Counted from the first letter of the stretch, positions 52,045-60,727 are shown. The stretch is 64,000 nt of DNA from Mangrovibacterium lignilyticum (GCF_010882175.1 NZ_WKLH01000006.1:124861-188860); one strand, 5' to 3'. Notes: generated from the letters alone by a model not told the origin. Program-made: numbers and translations.

Positions 52045-53458
52045 ATTCCGTCAGTTTCCTGAGCAAGCCGCTGAAAATATAACCATGAAAGGGATACACC
52101 ATTGCCCAGTATAAACGTCCACCGACCCCCCTGGGCCGAAAAGTCGCCGTTTGCACCAACTCATTACCGTCAACCCGGAACTCCAGCCAAGCCTCGCCGG
52201 GTATCTTCATCTCAGCAAACAGCAGTAATCGTCCCTCGGCTTTATTCGCATACAGCACCCGCCAAAAATCAAGGGTGTCGCCCGCCTGAATTCGATCGAC
52301 ACTTGTTCGTCCACGCCGCAAGCCAACGCCCCAGGTCAGTTCATCCATAAAGCCCCGGATCCGCCAGAGCCAATCTCCGAAATACCAACCATTGTCGCCT
52401 CCAATGCGCCAGATTCGCTCGATGCAAGCCGGCAAATCCGCGATCCGTCTTCGCCGAATATCGCGGAAACATCCAAACGTTGGCACATTGATAAAATCTG
52501 AGATCTGATAATTCAGGCGTCCGCTAATTGTTGAATCTTTCCAGCTTGAGACAATTTCATTCTGTTCAATCTTTTTGAAAGCCTTCACAATCGCTTCTTC
52601 GTACGATAGCGGCTCGATGCCCAAAAGATCGACAAGCTCCTGATCGCGGGCAACAACCTCAACCTTCATGCTGTCGACTAAAGCGGTGGCCAGCTTATAG
52701 GAGGTAGACGTGACAAAATACAGCCAGTAGGACGAAAACTGCGGCGTCATAACCGGAACCGTTCCGACATAACGTTTAAGGCCCCGAACTTTGGCAAACT
52801 CCAGCAACATTTCTTTATAAGTCAGAATTTCCTTCCCGGCAATATCGAAACTGCGATGAAAAGTCGCTTCATTGTTTAACGTCAAGGTTAGGATCTTAAT
52901 GACATCGCGAATCGCAATGGGCTGGCACCTCGTATTCAGCCACCTTGGAGCGATCATCACCGGGAGCTTTTCTACCAGGTCCCGAATAATCTCGAAGGAG
53001 GCACTTCCCGATCCAATAATAATTCCTGCCCGCAGTGTTGTCAACGCGTACGTCCCTTTTTTCAATTCATCTTCTACCGTTTTTCGCGACTGCAAATGCT
53101 TCGACAAGGTTTCAGAGTTAACAATGCCGCTCAGGTAGATCACCTGCCTGACCTGTGTTCCGGCGAGAGCATCGCGGAAATTAACAGCCGACAGCTTTTC
53201 CAGCGCATCAAAATCGGTCGCACCCGACATCGAATGAATTAAATAGTAAGCAAACTCGATGTCTTCCGGGATATTGCCTAAGGTTTCAGATCGGGTAAAA
53301 TCATTTTCAATAATTTCGATCTTATCCCGGATTGAATTCGCCGGGCTAAAGCGTCGCTCATCCCTCACCGAACACACGATCTGGTGCCCCTGATCGACCA
53401 AAACAGGCAATAAACGTTTCCCGATATATCCGGTGACTCCGGTCAGCAATATTTTCAT
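52043..53458 (-). CDS. SDR-family NAD(P)-binding protein fused to DUF2867
   Basis: The 471-residue product has an N-terminal extended-SDR domain (Rossmann GVTGYIGKRLLPVL; VIYLSGIV; LRAGIIIGSGSASFEII) similar to NmrA/epimerase-like proteins. From about residue 330 it has a DUF2867 domain (IWRIGGDNGWYFGDWLWRIRGFMDELTWG...DFWRVL). This two-domain architecture is widespread but has no firmly known substrate. Confidence 0.85.
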   Translation of the reverse strand: MKILLTGVTGYIGKRLLPVLVDQGHQIVCSVRDERRFSPANSIRDKIEIIENDFTRSETLGNIPEDIEFAYYLIHSMSGATDFDALEKLSAVNFRDALAGTQVRQVIYLSGIVNSETLSKHLQSRKTVEDELKKGTYALTTLRAGIIIGSGSASFEIIRDLVEKLPVMIAPRWLNTRCQPIAIRDVIKILTLTLNNEATFHRSFDIAGKEILTYKEMLLEFAKVRGLKRYVGTVPVMTPQFSSYWLYFVTSTSYKLATALVDSMKVEVVARDQELVDLLGIEPLSYEEAIVKAFKKIEQNEIVSSWKDSTISGRLNYQISDFINVPTFGCFRDIRRRRIADLPACIERIWRIGGDNGWYFGDWLWRIRGFMDELTWGVGLRRGRTSVDRIQAGDTLDFWRVLYANKAEGRLLLFAEMKIPGEAWLEFRVDGNELVQTATFRPRGVGGRLYWAMVYPFHGYIFSGLLRKLTE

Positions 53459-53747
53459 TGGTTCAGTTTACGTAATGACACAGCACTTGCCTATATAACG
53501 GCAAAGCGGTCAACAGTGTTCTGATTGGGAAGCGACATAAGCCTGCTGACCGATGTGCAAACAGGCTTAAGGCGACTGAGATTACGAGACAACAGGTGAT
53601 AAACAAGCCATTACGCCTTCCGTTAAACTTTTTGTAATTCCTTCGACAGATGACTTTTAACAGGATTTATTCAGAATGAATATTCTTCATTTGCAGCCAA
53701 TTTAAAATATGCTGAAAAAGCAATCACAACTTGATAAATTTTAGGAA

Positions 53748-54617
53748 ATGACTGAGGAACGCAAATTCAAATTAAAACACCTGCTAAGCGACTACCTGAT
53801 TATTACAATGGGGATGACCCTTTATGTTTTAAGCTGGACTTTATTTTTGATTCCTGCGGAAATCACAGGTGGTGGAATTAGTGGTCTGTCAGCGGTAATT
53901 TTCTACAGCACAAAATTCCCGATTGCCATTTCCTATTTCATCATCAATATATTTCTCATCCTGGCAGCCATTAAAATTCTGGGAGCCAGTTTCGGTATCA
54001 AAACAATCTGGAGTATGTTGGTGGCCACCACCCTGTTCTGGATCACTCCCGGGATGCTTAAAGAACCACTCATCAACGACACGTTCCTGTCGGCAGTACT
54101 CGGCGCCATGATGGGAGGCTTTGGCATTGGGCTGGTTTTCACCCGTGGCGGCAGTACCGGCGGCACCGACATCATCGCCATGATTATCAACAAATACCGG
54201 AATGTCAGCCCCGGGCGGGTTATCATGTACTGCGATGTGATCATTATTGCCTCCAGCTATTTTGTGTTTCACTCGCCGGCCAAACTGGTTTACGGCTATG
54301 TTACCATGTGGGTCCTTTCGTATTCAATCGATGCTTTTTTGAATGGAGCCAATGCTTCTGCTCAAATTTTTATATTTTCGAAGAAATTTAATGAAGTTGC
54401 GGATCACATCAACCTATACGCCGGTCGAGGCGTCACCATCATGGACGGGACGGGTTGGTACACCAAAGAAAACGTTAAAATTGTCATGACTGTTGTTCGC
54501 AAGCGCGAAGCAAGCATGGTTTTCAGAAAATTAAAAGAAATTGACCCGGATGCTTTTATCTCCATGGGCAGTGTGATGGGGGTTTATGGCAAAGGGTTCG
54601 AAAACATTAAAATTTAG
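53748..54617 (+). CDS. YitT-family membrane protein
   Basis: A 289-residue protein with five or six membrane helices (YitT_membrane, PF02588) followed by a C-terminal DUF2179 domain (about residues 215-289, GRGVTIMDGTGWYTKENVKIVMTVV). Motifs ITGGGISGLS and FTRGGSTGGTDIIA are diagnostic. Function unknown, perhaps transport. It ends 1 bp before the M23 peptidase gene, so they are co-transcribed. Confidence 0.88.
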   Translation: MTEERKFKLKHLLSDYLIITMGMTLYVLSWTLFLIPAEITGGGISGLSAVIFYSTKFPIAISYFIINIFLILAAIKILGASFGIKTIWSMLVATTLFWITPGMLKEPLINDTFLSAVLGAMMGGFGIGLVFTRGGSTGGTDIIAMIINKYRNVSPGRVIMYCDVIIIASSYFVFHSPAKLVYGYVTMWVLSYSIDAFLNGANASAQIFIFSKKFNEVADHINLYAGRGVTIMDGTGWYTKENVKIVMTVVRKREASMVFRKLKEIDPDAFISMGSVMGVYGKGFENIKI

Positions 54618-54618
54618 C

Positions 54619-55938
54619 ATGAAGAAGTATTGGGCGGAAGGAATTTTTATTGTTGTTGGAATCGTGTTAGTAAGCTGGATTTTCATTCAGAAAGAACAAC
54701 GAGAGCCCGAGCCTGCAGTGGTCGTAGCACCCGTGATTATCCCGGAACCGGTGTTGAAGTTTGGACTTCCTGTCGATTCTTTTTACATTGAACCGGGGGT
54801 CATCAAACGGAATCAAAATTTATCCGACATCCTGATCGCTCAAAATATTTCGTACCAAACAATCGACGAAATTGCCCGCAAATCGAAACCTATTTTCGAT
54901 GTTCGGAAACTGAAACAAGGCAACAACTGCTATTTCTTTTGTACGCCCGACAGCAACCGGACCGCTCAATATTTTATCTACGAAATCGACCCGATTGAAT
55001 ATGTGGTTTACCAGCTAAACGACAGCCTCGCCATTTACAAAGGCGAAAAACCCATTACAAAGGAAATAAAAACCGCATCGGGCGTTATTAGCTCGTCGCT
55101 GTGGAATACGATGATTGGCAACGACCTGAATCCGGTTTTGGCCATTGAGTTGTCGGAGATTTATGCCTGGACCATCGACTTCTTCGGCATTCAAAAAGGC
55201 GATAAGTTTCGGGTGATTTATGAGGAAAACTATGTCGACAGCGTATCGGTCGGCATCAGCGCGATTTATGCCTGCCAGTTTCAACACATGAACGAGGATT
55301 TTTACGCGTTTCAGTTTGAACAGGACAGCACCCTGAGCTACTACGACGACAAGGGAAACAGCCTGAAGAAAGCATTCCTGAAAGCGCCGCTGCAGTTTTC
55401 GCGAATCAGCTCCCACTTTTCAAGAGCCAGACTGCATCCGGTACTGAAGATTCGTCGCCCTCACCTGGGGATTGACTATGCCGCACCAACCGGCACCCCG
55501 GTTATGAGTATCGGCGATGGCGTGGTTACACGCAAAGGTTATCAAGCCCGCGGTGGCGGAAACTTCATCTACGTTAAGCACAACTCGGTTTATACAACCT
55601 GCTACATGCACCTGCATAATTTTGCCAAAGGAATGGCTCCCGGTGTTCGCGTTCGCCAGGGACAAGTAATTGGCTATGTTGGCAAAACAGGACTGGCGAC
55701 AGGGCCGCACCTCGATTTCCGCGTGTTCCGGAATGGCTCGGCCATGGACCCGCTGCAGGTGAAAGCACCGCCTGTTGAACCGGTTAAAGAGGCACTGATG
55801 CCTGACTACACCATTCTTAAAGATTCGCTCATGCACCGGTTGGATGCGATTTCGTTTGGCGACGAGCCAGTCGCAACGCAAGCACAACTACAAGCTACGC
55901 TGCCGGCAGACCAGCCCGAACACGCCCCTGCCAATTAG
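54619..55938 (+). CDS. Membrane-anchored M23 metallopeptidase
   Basis: The 439-residue product has an N-terminal membrane anchor (about residues 7-25), a LysM/OapA-like region (about 55-110, NQNLSDILIAQNISYQTIDEIA), a middle domain and a C-terminal LytM/M23 domain. Zinc ligands are in HLGIDYAAP (HxxxD), MHLHNF and PHLDFRV. It probably cleaves peptide cross-links in the periplasm or activates an amidase. I chose the ATG at 54619; the frame runs to 54586 but would overlap yitT by more. Confidence 0.88.
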   Translation: MKKYWAEGIFIVVGIVLVSWIFIQKEQREPEPAVVVAPVIIPEPVLKFGLPVDSFYIEPGVIKRNQNLSDILIAQNISYQTIDEIARKSKPIFDVRKLKQGNNCYFFCTPDSNRTAQYFIYEIDPIEYVVYQLNDSLAIYKGEKPITKEIKTASGVISSSLWNTMIGNDLNPVLAIELSEIYAWTIDFFGIQKGDKFRVIYEENYVDSVSVGISAIYACQFQHMNEDFYAFQFEQDSTLSYYDDKGNSLKKAFLKAPLQFSRISSHFSRARLHPVLKIRRPHLGIDYAAPTGTPVMSIGDGVVTRKGYQARGGGNFIYVKHNSVYTTCYMHLHNFAKGMAPGVRVRQGQVIGYVGKTGLATGPHLDFRVFRNGSAMDPLQVKAPPVEPVKEALMPDYTILKDSLMHRLDAISFGDEPVATQAQLQATLPADQPEHAPAN

Positions 55939-56001
55939 CGCCCGGAACAGGCACCAAGGCAGCTTCTACGGCCATCATATTGAGCCAACGTGAAGGCGGC
56001 T

Positions 56002-56193
56002 GGCTGTCCAAAAAGTTCAGTAAGTTTTTTCGGTACTATCAAATTGTAAGCCTAGCCCAAGTTCCTAACCCCTAAATCCCCTGAAGGGGACTTAAGCCAT
56101 CCGGCATCTGCCGGAGAGGTTTGGAGGGGTAAATCGAAAGTTGACTAACAATTTGCAAGTTGACAAAACCTGGAATCTACTTTTGGGACAGCC
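56002..56193. repeat. Inverted-repeat-bounded element with nested CCCC/GGGG repeat
   Basis: GGCTGTCCAAAAAG (56002-56015) and CTTTTGGGACAGCC (56180-56193) are inverted copies matching at 13 of 14 positions. Between them lies a second inverted structure, AACCCCTAAATCC ... GGTTTGGAGGGGT (about 56067-56130), with an internal TCCCCTGAAGGGGA stem (56077-56090) and a CCGGCA/TGCCGG stem (56101-56114). There is no coding capacity and no clear target-site duplication. It looks like a MITE- or REP-type element. Confidence 0.6.
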
Positions 56194-56203
56194 TCATTTA
56201 ATA

Positions 56204-56226
56204 CGTCAGGATTCCAAATCCTGACG
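56204..56226. repeat. REP-like hairpin, copy 1
   Basis: Perfect 10-bp stem CGTCAGGATT / AATCCTGACG with a CCA loop, preceded by TTTAATA. A second copy with a compensatory change lies at 56964-56986. Confidence 0.65.
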
Positions 56227-56463
56227 GGCAAGGATAGACTTTAAATTGAGGTTGACAATACCTTCCCACAAAGCTAAAGCATTGTAAAACAAAAAGAAAC
56301 AGGACAAACAGCCCATTGACTGGCATTTTTAACCGGGAGATTGACTGCTGGGGATTGCCGTTGCGCTATCCTGGCTTTGTGAAGCAGCTCCCGGACGTCC
56401 GGCCAGGCTCTTGCAGGCAAAGCGTCCTGACTCTTTCCCGAAAAAGCAACGATCCGAAGTCTG

Positions 56464-56700
56464 GAGTCATGACCCGAAGAACAAGAGTCATGACCCGAAG
56501 AACAAGAGTCATGACTCCGGTGATAAAAATCAGTAGTTGAAGAGTAGGAGTCATGACTCCCGAACAAAAAATCAATAGTTGAAGAACAGGAGTCATGACT
56601 CTCATGCAAAAAATCAATAGTTGGAGAGCTGGAGTCATGACCCGGGGACAAAAAATCAATAGCTGGTGAGTTGGAGTCATGACCCGGAAACGAATAAGCA
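56464..56700. repeat. Array of seven phased palindromes (GTCATGAC)
   Basis: GAGTCATGAC occurs at 56464, 56485, 56506, 56548, 56590, 56632 and 56674: steps of 21, 21, 42, 42, 42 and 42 bp. The core GTCATGAC is a perfect palindrome; at 56506, 56548 and 56590 it extends to the 12-bp palindrome GAGTCATGACTC. The 42-bp units also share a spacer with AAAAAATCAATAG-TTG. Two minus-strand frames stay open through the array only because 42 and 21 are multiples of three. Confidence 0.8.
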
Positions 56701-56963
56701 GAATCGCCGGAGGAAAAAGCAACAGACCGGAAAGACTGCCGGAGATCCCGCCAGGTAAGAAGTGCTGTAACCGAAAACAACAGAACCGCTTGCCGGATGT
56801 TGAGTTCCTGCTTTGACTGCGGCTGTCTTTTCGGCTGAAATCTCAGCGACTAACTGACCGACGGAAGGTTGGCCGCCTTTACTTTTGCCCAATTCTCCGG
56901 ACGATGTTGGCTTTTCCCTGGTGGAATTGGTCTTCCGGCATCCCGGTTTCCGGTAGTTTAATA

Positions 56964-56986
56964 CGTAAGGATTACAAATCCTTACG
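56964..56986. repeat. REP-like hairpin, copy 2
   Basis: Perfect 10-bp stem CGTAAGGATT / AATCCTTACG with an ACA loop, preceded by TTTAATA as in copy 1. Relative to copy 1 one C-G pair is replaced by A-T on both arms, i.e. a compensatory change. Confidence 0.65.
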
Positions 56987-57058
56987 ACTTGCCTAATGCA
57001 AGTTAATACCCGCATGGCAACACCTTAAGAACATATTTAGCTCACTCATACACGAAAT

Positions 57059-57093
57059 GATAAGGCTCCGTTCCTGCAGAAACGGAGATTATC
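57059..57093. repeat. Imperfect inverted repeat upstream of the decayed lipoprotein gene
   Basis: GATAA-GG-CTCCGTT (57059-57072) pairs with AACGGAG-A-TTATC (57081-57093) with a small internal bulge and an 8-nt loop. No T-run follows. Confidence 0.45.
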
Positions 57094-57213
57094 GCCATTT
57101 CTTGTTTTACAAAAAACAAATATTAAAAACAATATATTTAACAACACAATGCCTATTCAACGCAAATGCATTATGTTTGCTTTGTAAACAAGGACTACTT
57201 ACTACTCAATAAC

Positions 57214-57750
57214 ATGCTAAACCAAAATCAACGATATTATCGGCAGTTTTCGGTATGTATGCTGTTTATGATAGCCACACTAAGCTTACTCTGTGGATGC
57301 ATGCAAACGAATCCAGGTACAGCAACAGCATTAAACCTAACCGCTTCCCGAAAAACAATAACCTTTGCGCCACCCGATTCCGTTTTGCTGCTTTCTCAAA
57401 GACTCAATAATCTTAGGTCCCAAGATGGAAAAACTGTCTCTTCCGAGCTTTTGCGACAAGCAGATTCGCTTTACTCCGCCATGAAGATCATTCCATTTCG
57501 CTTTCAACAACTAGAAGACTCAACTTACCTTGATCCTTCCTTCTTCAGCAAGAACAAGAAATTAGCCCAACAGGCCTTAAGTGACTCTCCATAGAAAGAA
57601 TTGATTAGCGAAAAAGACTTTGAAGAGTATATTCTCCCCTACAAAATAGGTGACGAGCTGGCAGATAACTAGAGAGAGGTGCTGTACGACGAAAATCTAT
57701 TACTACTAAAAAACAATCCCTTGCTAAATAAAAAAAGGCTGTCCGAATGA
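57214..57750 (+). pseudogene. Decaying lipoprotein gene with two in-frame TAG codons
   Basis: From the ATG at 57214 the frame encodes a lipoprotein signal (FSVCMLFMIATLSLLCGC) and about 126 residues before TAG at 57592-57594. The same frame then runs on with sensible protein (KELISEKDFEEYILPYKIGDELADN), a second TAG at 57670-57672, then REVLYDENLLLLKNNPLL, and TGA at 57748. From memory, Bacteroidota transglutaminase-like lipoproteins carry a block like W-x-x-x-DFCEYILPYR-x-G-x-E-x-x-x-x-WRE; both TAGs fall where Trp (TGG) is expected. The transglutaminase domain itself is missing. I read it as a truncated, inactivated remnant. Confidence 0.65.
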
Positions 57751-57761
57751 ACGAACAGCCT
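57730..57761 (-). terminator. Terminator of the 2-oxoacid dehydrogenase operon
   Basis: On the minus strand AGGCTGTTCG / CGGACAGCCT (10 bp, one T-G pair) with a 6-nt loop is followed by seven Ts. It sits 27 bp after the E1 stop. The AGGCTGTCC word is shared with the ends of the element at 56002-56193. Confidence 0.88.
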
Positions 57762-57787
57762 CTTGGGAAAAAATCTATCATCAATTA

Positions 57788-60256
57788 TTAAACGCCTAAT
57801 TTATTCCGTCTAATTTGTTCCGGCTCGGTATAGTTACTCTTCACAACGTGCCCTTTTAACGGCACAATTTTTTCGTGAATGGCATCGATCAACCAGCTGG
57901 CTTGCGGGAAGAACGAGTCTTCCAATTCGTAAGCCGGCGTAATCCAGTTCCGTGAGCCCACCACTACCGGCGGTGCATCCAGCTCGTCGAATGCCAGTTC
58001 GGTAATGTTTGAAGCCAACTCGCGCATGAACGATCCGCGGGCCGAAGCGTCGCCGGAGATCACGATGCGGCCGGTCTTTTTAATCGACTCAATAACCGGC
58101 TCGTAATTAAATGGCACCAGCGTACGGGCGTCAATCACCTCGGCACTTAGGCCATATTTTTCCTGCAGAATATCGGCTGCTTCCAGCGCACGATACAGCG
58201 TTGCACCAATGGTCAGGATGGTTACATCCGATCCCTGACGTTTCACATCGGGCTCGCCAAATGGAATTTCGTAGTACCCTTCGGGCACGCCACCTTCGTG
58301 GAATTGCTCACCAATATCGTAAATCCGCTGACTTTCGAAGAAGATAACCGGGTCGGTTCCCTGCAATGCCGTATTCATTAATCCTTTGGCATCGTACGGC
58401 GTAACCGGGAAAACAACCTTCAAGCCCGGAATGTGCGCCGGTAAAGCGGTCCAGTCCTGCGAGTGCTGTGCACCGTATTTCGAACCAACCGACACCCGAA
58501 CTACAACGGGCATTTTGATTACATTACCGCTCATGGCCTGCCACTTCGGCATTTGGTTGAACACCTCGTCGCCGGCACGCCCCAGGAAGTCGCAATACAT
58601 GATTTCGGGAATCACGCGTCCACCGCACATGGCATAACCGATGGCTGTTCCAATAATTGATGCTTCGGCAATGGGCGAGTTGAACAAGCGGTGATAAGGC
58701 AAAGCCTCAGTGAGGCCGCGGTACACCGCAAAGGCACCACCCCAGTCGCGGTTTTCTTCACCGTAAGCAACCAAGGTCGGATCTTTATAGAATCGGTCAA
58801 CAATGGCTTCGAACAAGCCGTCGCGCAGACCGTATTGTTTAATTTTCGAGAAGGGCTTGCCAGCCTTATCGAACGCAAAGCGCTCTTTTGTTTTCAGTTG
58901 TTTTACCCGTGGGTTTTCTTCCATGGGGTGATTCACCTCAACCGGACGGTCTTCCATCGCATCAACCGACTTCTCCGAGAACATCATTTCACCAATTAGT
59001 TCCGGGTATTTCTCCATATCCATGAGCGGCGAAACTTCTTTATCGATCGCCAGCTTCACGCCCCAGGTAATTAAATCGGTGGTTGCTGCGCGCATGCCAT
59101 CCAACTCGGCGTCGGTTGCAACACCGGCTTTCACCAGCTCGCTGCCAAACCAAATAATTGAATCGGCTGCCTGCCAGGCTTCCACTTCTTCCTTCGAACG
59201 ATACGACGATGCATCCGATGGTGAGTGTCCGCTGAAACGGTAGGTCAACACATCCAGCAGAACCGGGCCGCGTTTCTCTTCCAGAATTTTGCGTTTGCGT
59301 TTGTATGCATCAATCACGGCCAGCGGGTTGTAACCGTCAACACGTTCGGCGTGCAACTGATCGGCATTCAAACCGGCACCAATACGAGCTGCGACACTGT
59401 AACCGGCAGTTTCTCCACAGGTTTGTCCGCCCATACCATATTGGTTGTTCATGATATTGATGATCAGTGGCAGGCCACCTTTCATATCACCTTCCCACAA
59501 CTCGTTAAACTGATCCATGGTGGCGAAGGTCAAGCCTTCCCAAACAGGACCACAGGCCATCGATGCATCGCCAATATTGGCAACCACGATACCGGCCTTG
59601 CGGTTTACTTTTTTGAAAAGCGCGGCACCCACGGCAATATCGCCCGATCCGCCAACAATGGCATTGTTCGGATATACGCCGAAGGGGGTGAAGAAGGCGT
59701 GCATCGATCCGCCCAAACCCCGGTTGAAACCGGTTTCGCGGGCAAAAATCTCTGCCAGTGTTCCATAAATCAGGAAGCGAATGGCCAACTCTTTCACCGT
59801 ACCTTTAAAATTAGCTTTTACCGGCGCGAAGGTTTTTCCGTCGAAGTGATTTTCCATCACCTTCGTCAGTTGTTCGTCGCTCAGTTTATGAATGGCCGAC
59901 AAACCTTTGGCCAGAATCTCACCGTGTGAACGGTGCGAACCGAAGATGAAATCATCGGCATCGAGCGTGTAAGCCATACCAACCGCAGCAGCTTCCTGCC
60001 CGATCGACAAGTGAGCCGGTCCCGGATGGTTGTAGGCAATTCCGTTGTATTCGCTTTTGATTTTAATCTCATTCAACATGGTTTCGAACTCGCGAATCAC
60101 CACCATATCGTGATAAATGCGCAGGAAATCATCTTTTGAAAAATTAGCTTTTTCTTCTTCAACTGTTTTGTTGTATTGATTCACAGGAATCGGTTTGAAA
60201 GTCACTTCACCGGCTTTCCTGACATTTTGCGGATCAATAAATTGTACTTTAGGCAT
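57788..60256 (-). CDS. 2-oxoacid dehydrogenase E1 component, fused alpha and beta subunits
   Basis: Thiamine-diphosphate enzyme that decarboxylates a 2-oxoacid and passes the acyl group to E2. The 822-residue product is a fusion. The alpha part (about 1-400) has HPGPAHLSIGQEAAAVG, HRSHGEILAKG and the ThDP motif GDASMACG...MNNQYGMG. The beta part (about 465-822) has VAYGEENRDWGG, FNSPIAEASIIGTAIGYA and VRVSVGSKYGAQHSQDW. It is last in the operon with E2 and E3. Whether the substrate is pyruvate, branched-chain 2-oxoacids or acetoin cannot be decided from sequence. Confidence 0.92.
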   Translation of the reverse strand: MPKVQFIDPQNVRKAGEVTFKPIPVNQYNKTVEEEKANFSKDDFLRIYHDMVVIREFETMLNEIKIKSEYNGIAYNHPGPAHLSIGQEAAAVGMAYTLDADDFIFGSHRSHGEILAKGLSAIHKLSDEQLTKVMENHFDGKTFAPVKANFKGTVKELAIRFLIYGTLAEIFARETGFNRGLGGSMHAFFTPFGVYPNNAIVGGSGDIAVGAALFKKVNRKAGIVVANIGDASMACGPVWEGLTFATMDQFNELWEGDMKGGLPLIINIMNNQYGMGGQTCGETAGYSVAARIGAGLNADQLHAERVDGYNPLAVIDAYKRKRKILEEKRGPVLLDVLTYRFSGHSPSDASSYRSKEEVEAWQAADSIIWFGSELVKAGVATDAELDGMRAATTDLITWGVKLAIDKEVSPLMDMEKYPELIGEMMFSEKSVDAMEDRPVEVNHPMEENPRVKQLKTKERFAFDKAGKPFSKIKQYGLRDGLFEAIVDRFYKDPTLVAYGEENRDWGGAFAVYRGLTEALPYHRLFNSPIAEASIIGTAIGYAMCGGRVIPEIMYCDFLGRAGDEVFNQMPKWQAMSGNVIKMPVVVRVSVGSKYGAQHSQDWTALPAHIPGLKVVFPVTPYDAKGLMNTALQGTDPVIFFESQRIYDIGEQFHEGGVPEGYYEIPFGEPDVKRQGSDVTILTIGATLYRALEAADILQEKYGLSAEVIDARTLVPFNYEPVIESIKKTGRIVISGDASARGSFMRELASNITELAFDELDAPPVVVGSRNWITPAYELEDSFFPQASWLIDAIHEKIVPLKGHVVKSNYTEPEQIRRNKLGV

Positions 60257-60278
60257 ATCTTATTAGTTTTTAAGTTAC

Positions 60279-60298
60279 GAGTTTTGAGTTTTGAGTTT
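60279..60298. repeat. Short tandem repeat GAGTTTT x3
   Basis: Three head-to-tail copies (the last lacks one T) in the gap between the four-helix-bundle gene and E1. Confidence 0.6.
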
Positions 60299-60300
60299 CA

Positions 60301-60693
60301 TCACTTGCGAAATTTTCGGCCTTTAATTTCAGATGTGCTCAGATAGCTCATAAGTCCTGAAATCATTTTGCTGATTTCCTCTGCTTCCTGATAAGCCTCA
60401 TCAAACTCAGATTGATTAATATAATTGCTGTCTAATGCCCGATAAAGTTGCGATTTGACCTCTACGGAAGATCCCTTCGAAATGGACAAGAATTGGATAA
60501 ACTCACGATTCCCCTCCCTCTCAAAGCCTTCTGCAATGTTGTCCATAACTGAACCGGAAGAGGCTTTAATCTGACTAACCAATCGATAATCTGATGAAAA
60601 GTTAGCTTGTGTTGCGTAAGTATGAATTCGCTGACACAATTGGCGCGCGAGCTGCCATGCTTTAATATCCTCGAATCGTTCGATCGTCGCCAT
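60301..60693 (-). CDS. Four-helix-bundle protein (S23 / 23S rRNA intervening-sequence family)
   Basis: A 130-residue all-helical protein matching TIGR02436/PF05635: FEDIKAWQLARQLCQRIH, SDYRLVSQIKASSGSVMDNIAEGFER, FIQFLSISKGSSVEVKSQLYRA and MISGLMSYL. Members are often encoded in 23S rRNA intervening sequences or diversity-generating elements, or scattered singly in Bacteroidota genomes. It sits inside the E2-E3-E1 operon, between lpdA and E1, with short repeats in the gap to E1, suggesting insertion. No link to 2-oxoacid metabolism is known. Confidence 0.9.
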   Translation of the reverse strand: MATIERFEDIKAWQLARQLCQRIHTYATQANFSSDYRLVSQIKASSGSVMDNIAEGFEREGNREFIQFLSISKGSSVEVKSQLYRALDSNYINQSEFDEAYQEAEEISKMISGLMSYLSTSEIKGRKFRK

Positions 60694-60727
60694 AACTTTA
60701 AAATCGAAACATTAAACTTGAAACTAT

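Larger units (their letters stand above)
55939..57213. other. Repeat-rich non-coding region
   Basis: 1.27 kb without a convincing gene. It holds an inverted-repeat-bounded element (56002-56193), two related hairpins (56204, 56964), a phased palindrome array (56464-56700) and an imperfect hairpin (57059-57093), each listed separately. Frames across it on the minus strand translate to low-complexity, repeat-driven protein and are rejected. Confidence 0.7.

Noticed and set aside
56464-56700. CRISPR array
   Set aside because: Repeats are 10-12 bp palindromes and the spacers are similar to one another; no cas genes in the window.
56274-56780. 168-codon minus-strand frame with HDSxSSxIDF repeats
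   Set aside because: The frame is open only because the 21/42-bp DNA repeats are multiples of three; another minus-strand frame over the same DNA is also open. No start context, no homology I recognise.
56677-57015. 112-codon minus-strand frame
   Set aside because: It runs through the REP-like hairpin (giving an RICNPYVLNYRKPG segment) and low-complexity sequence; typical artefact over repeats.
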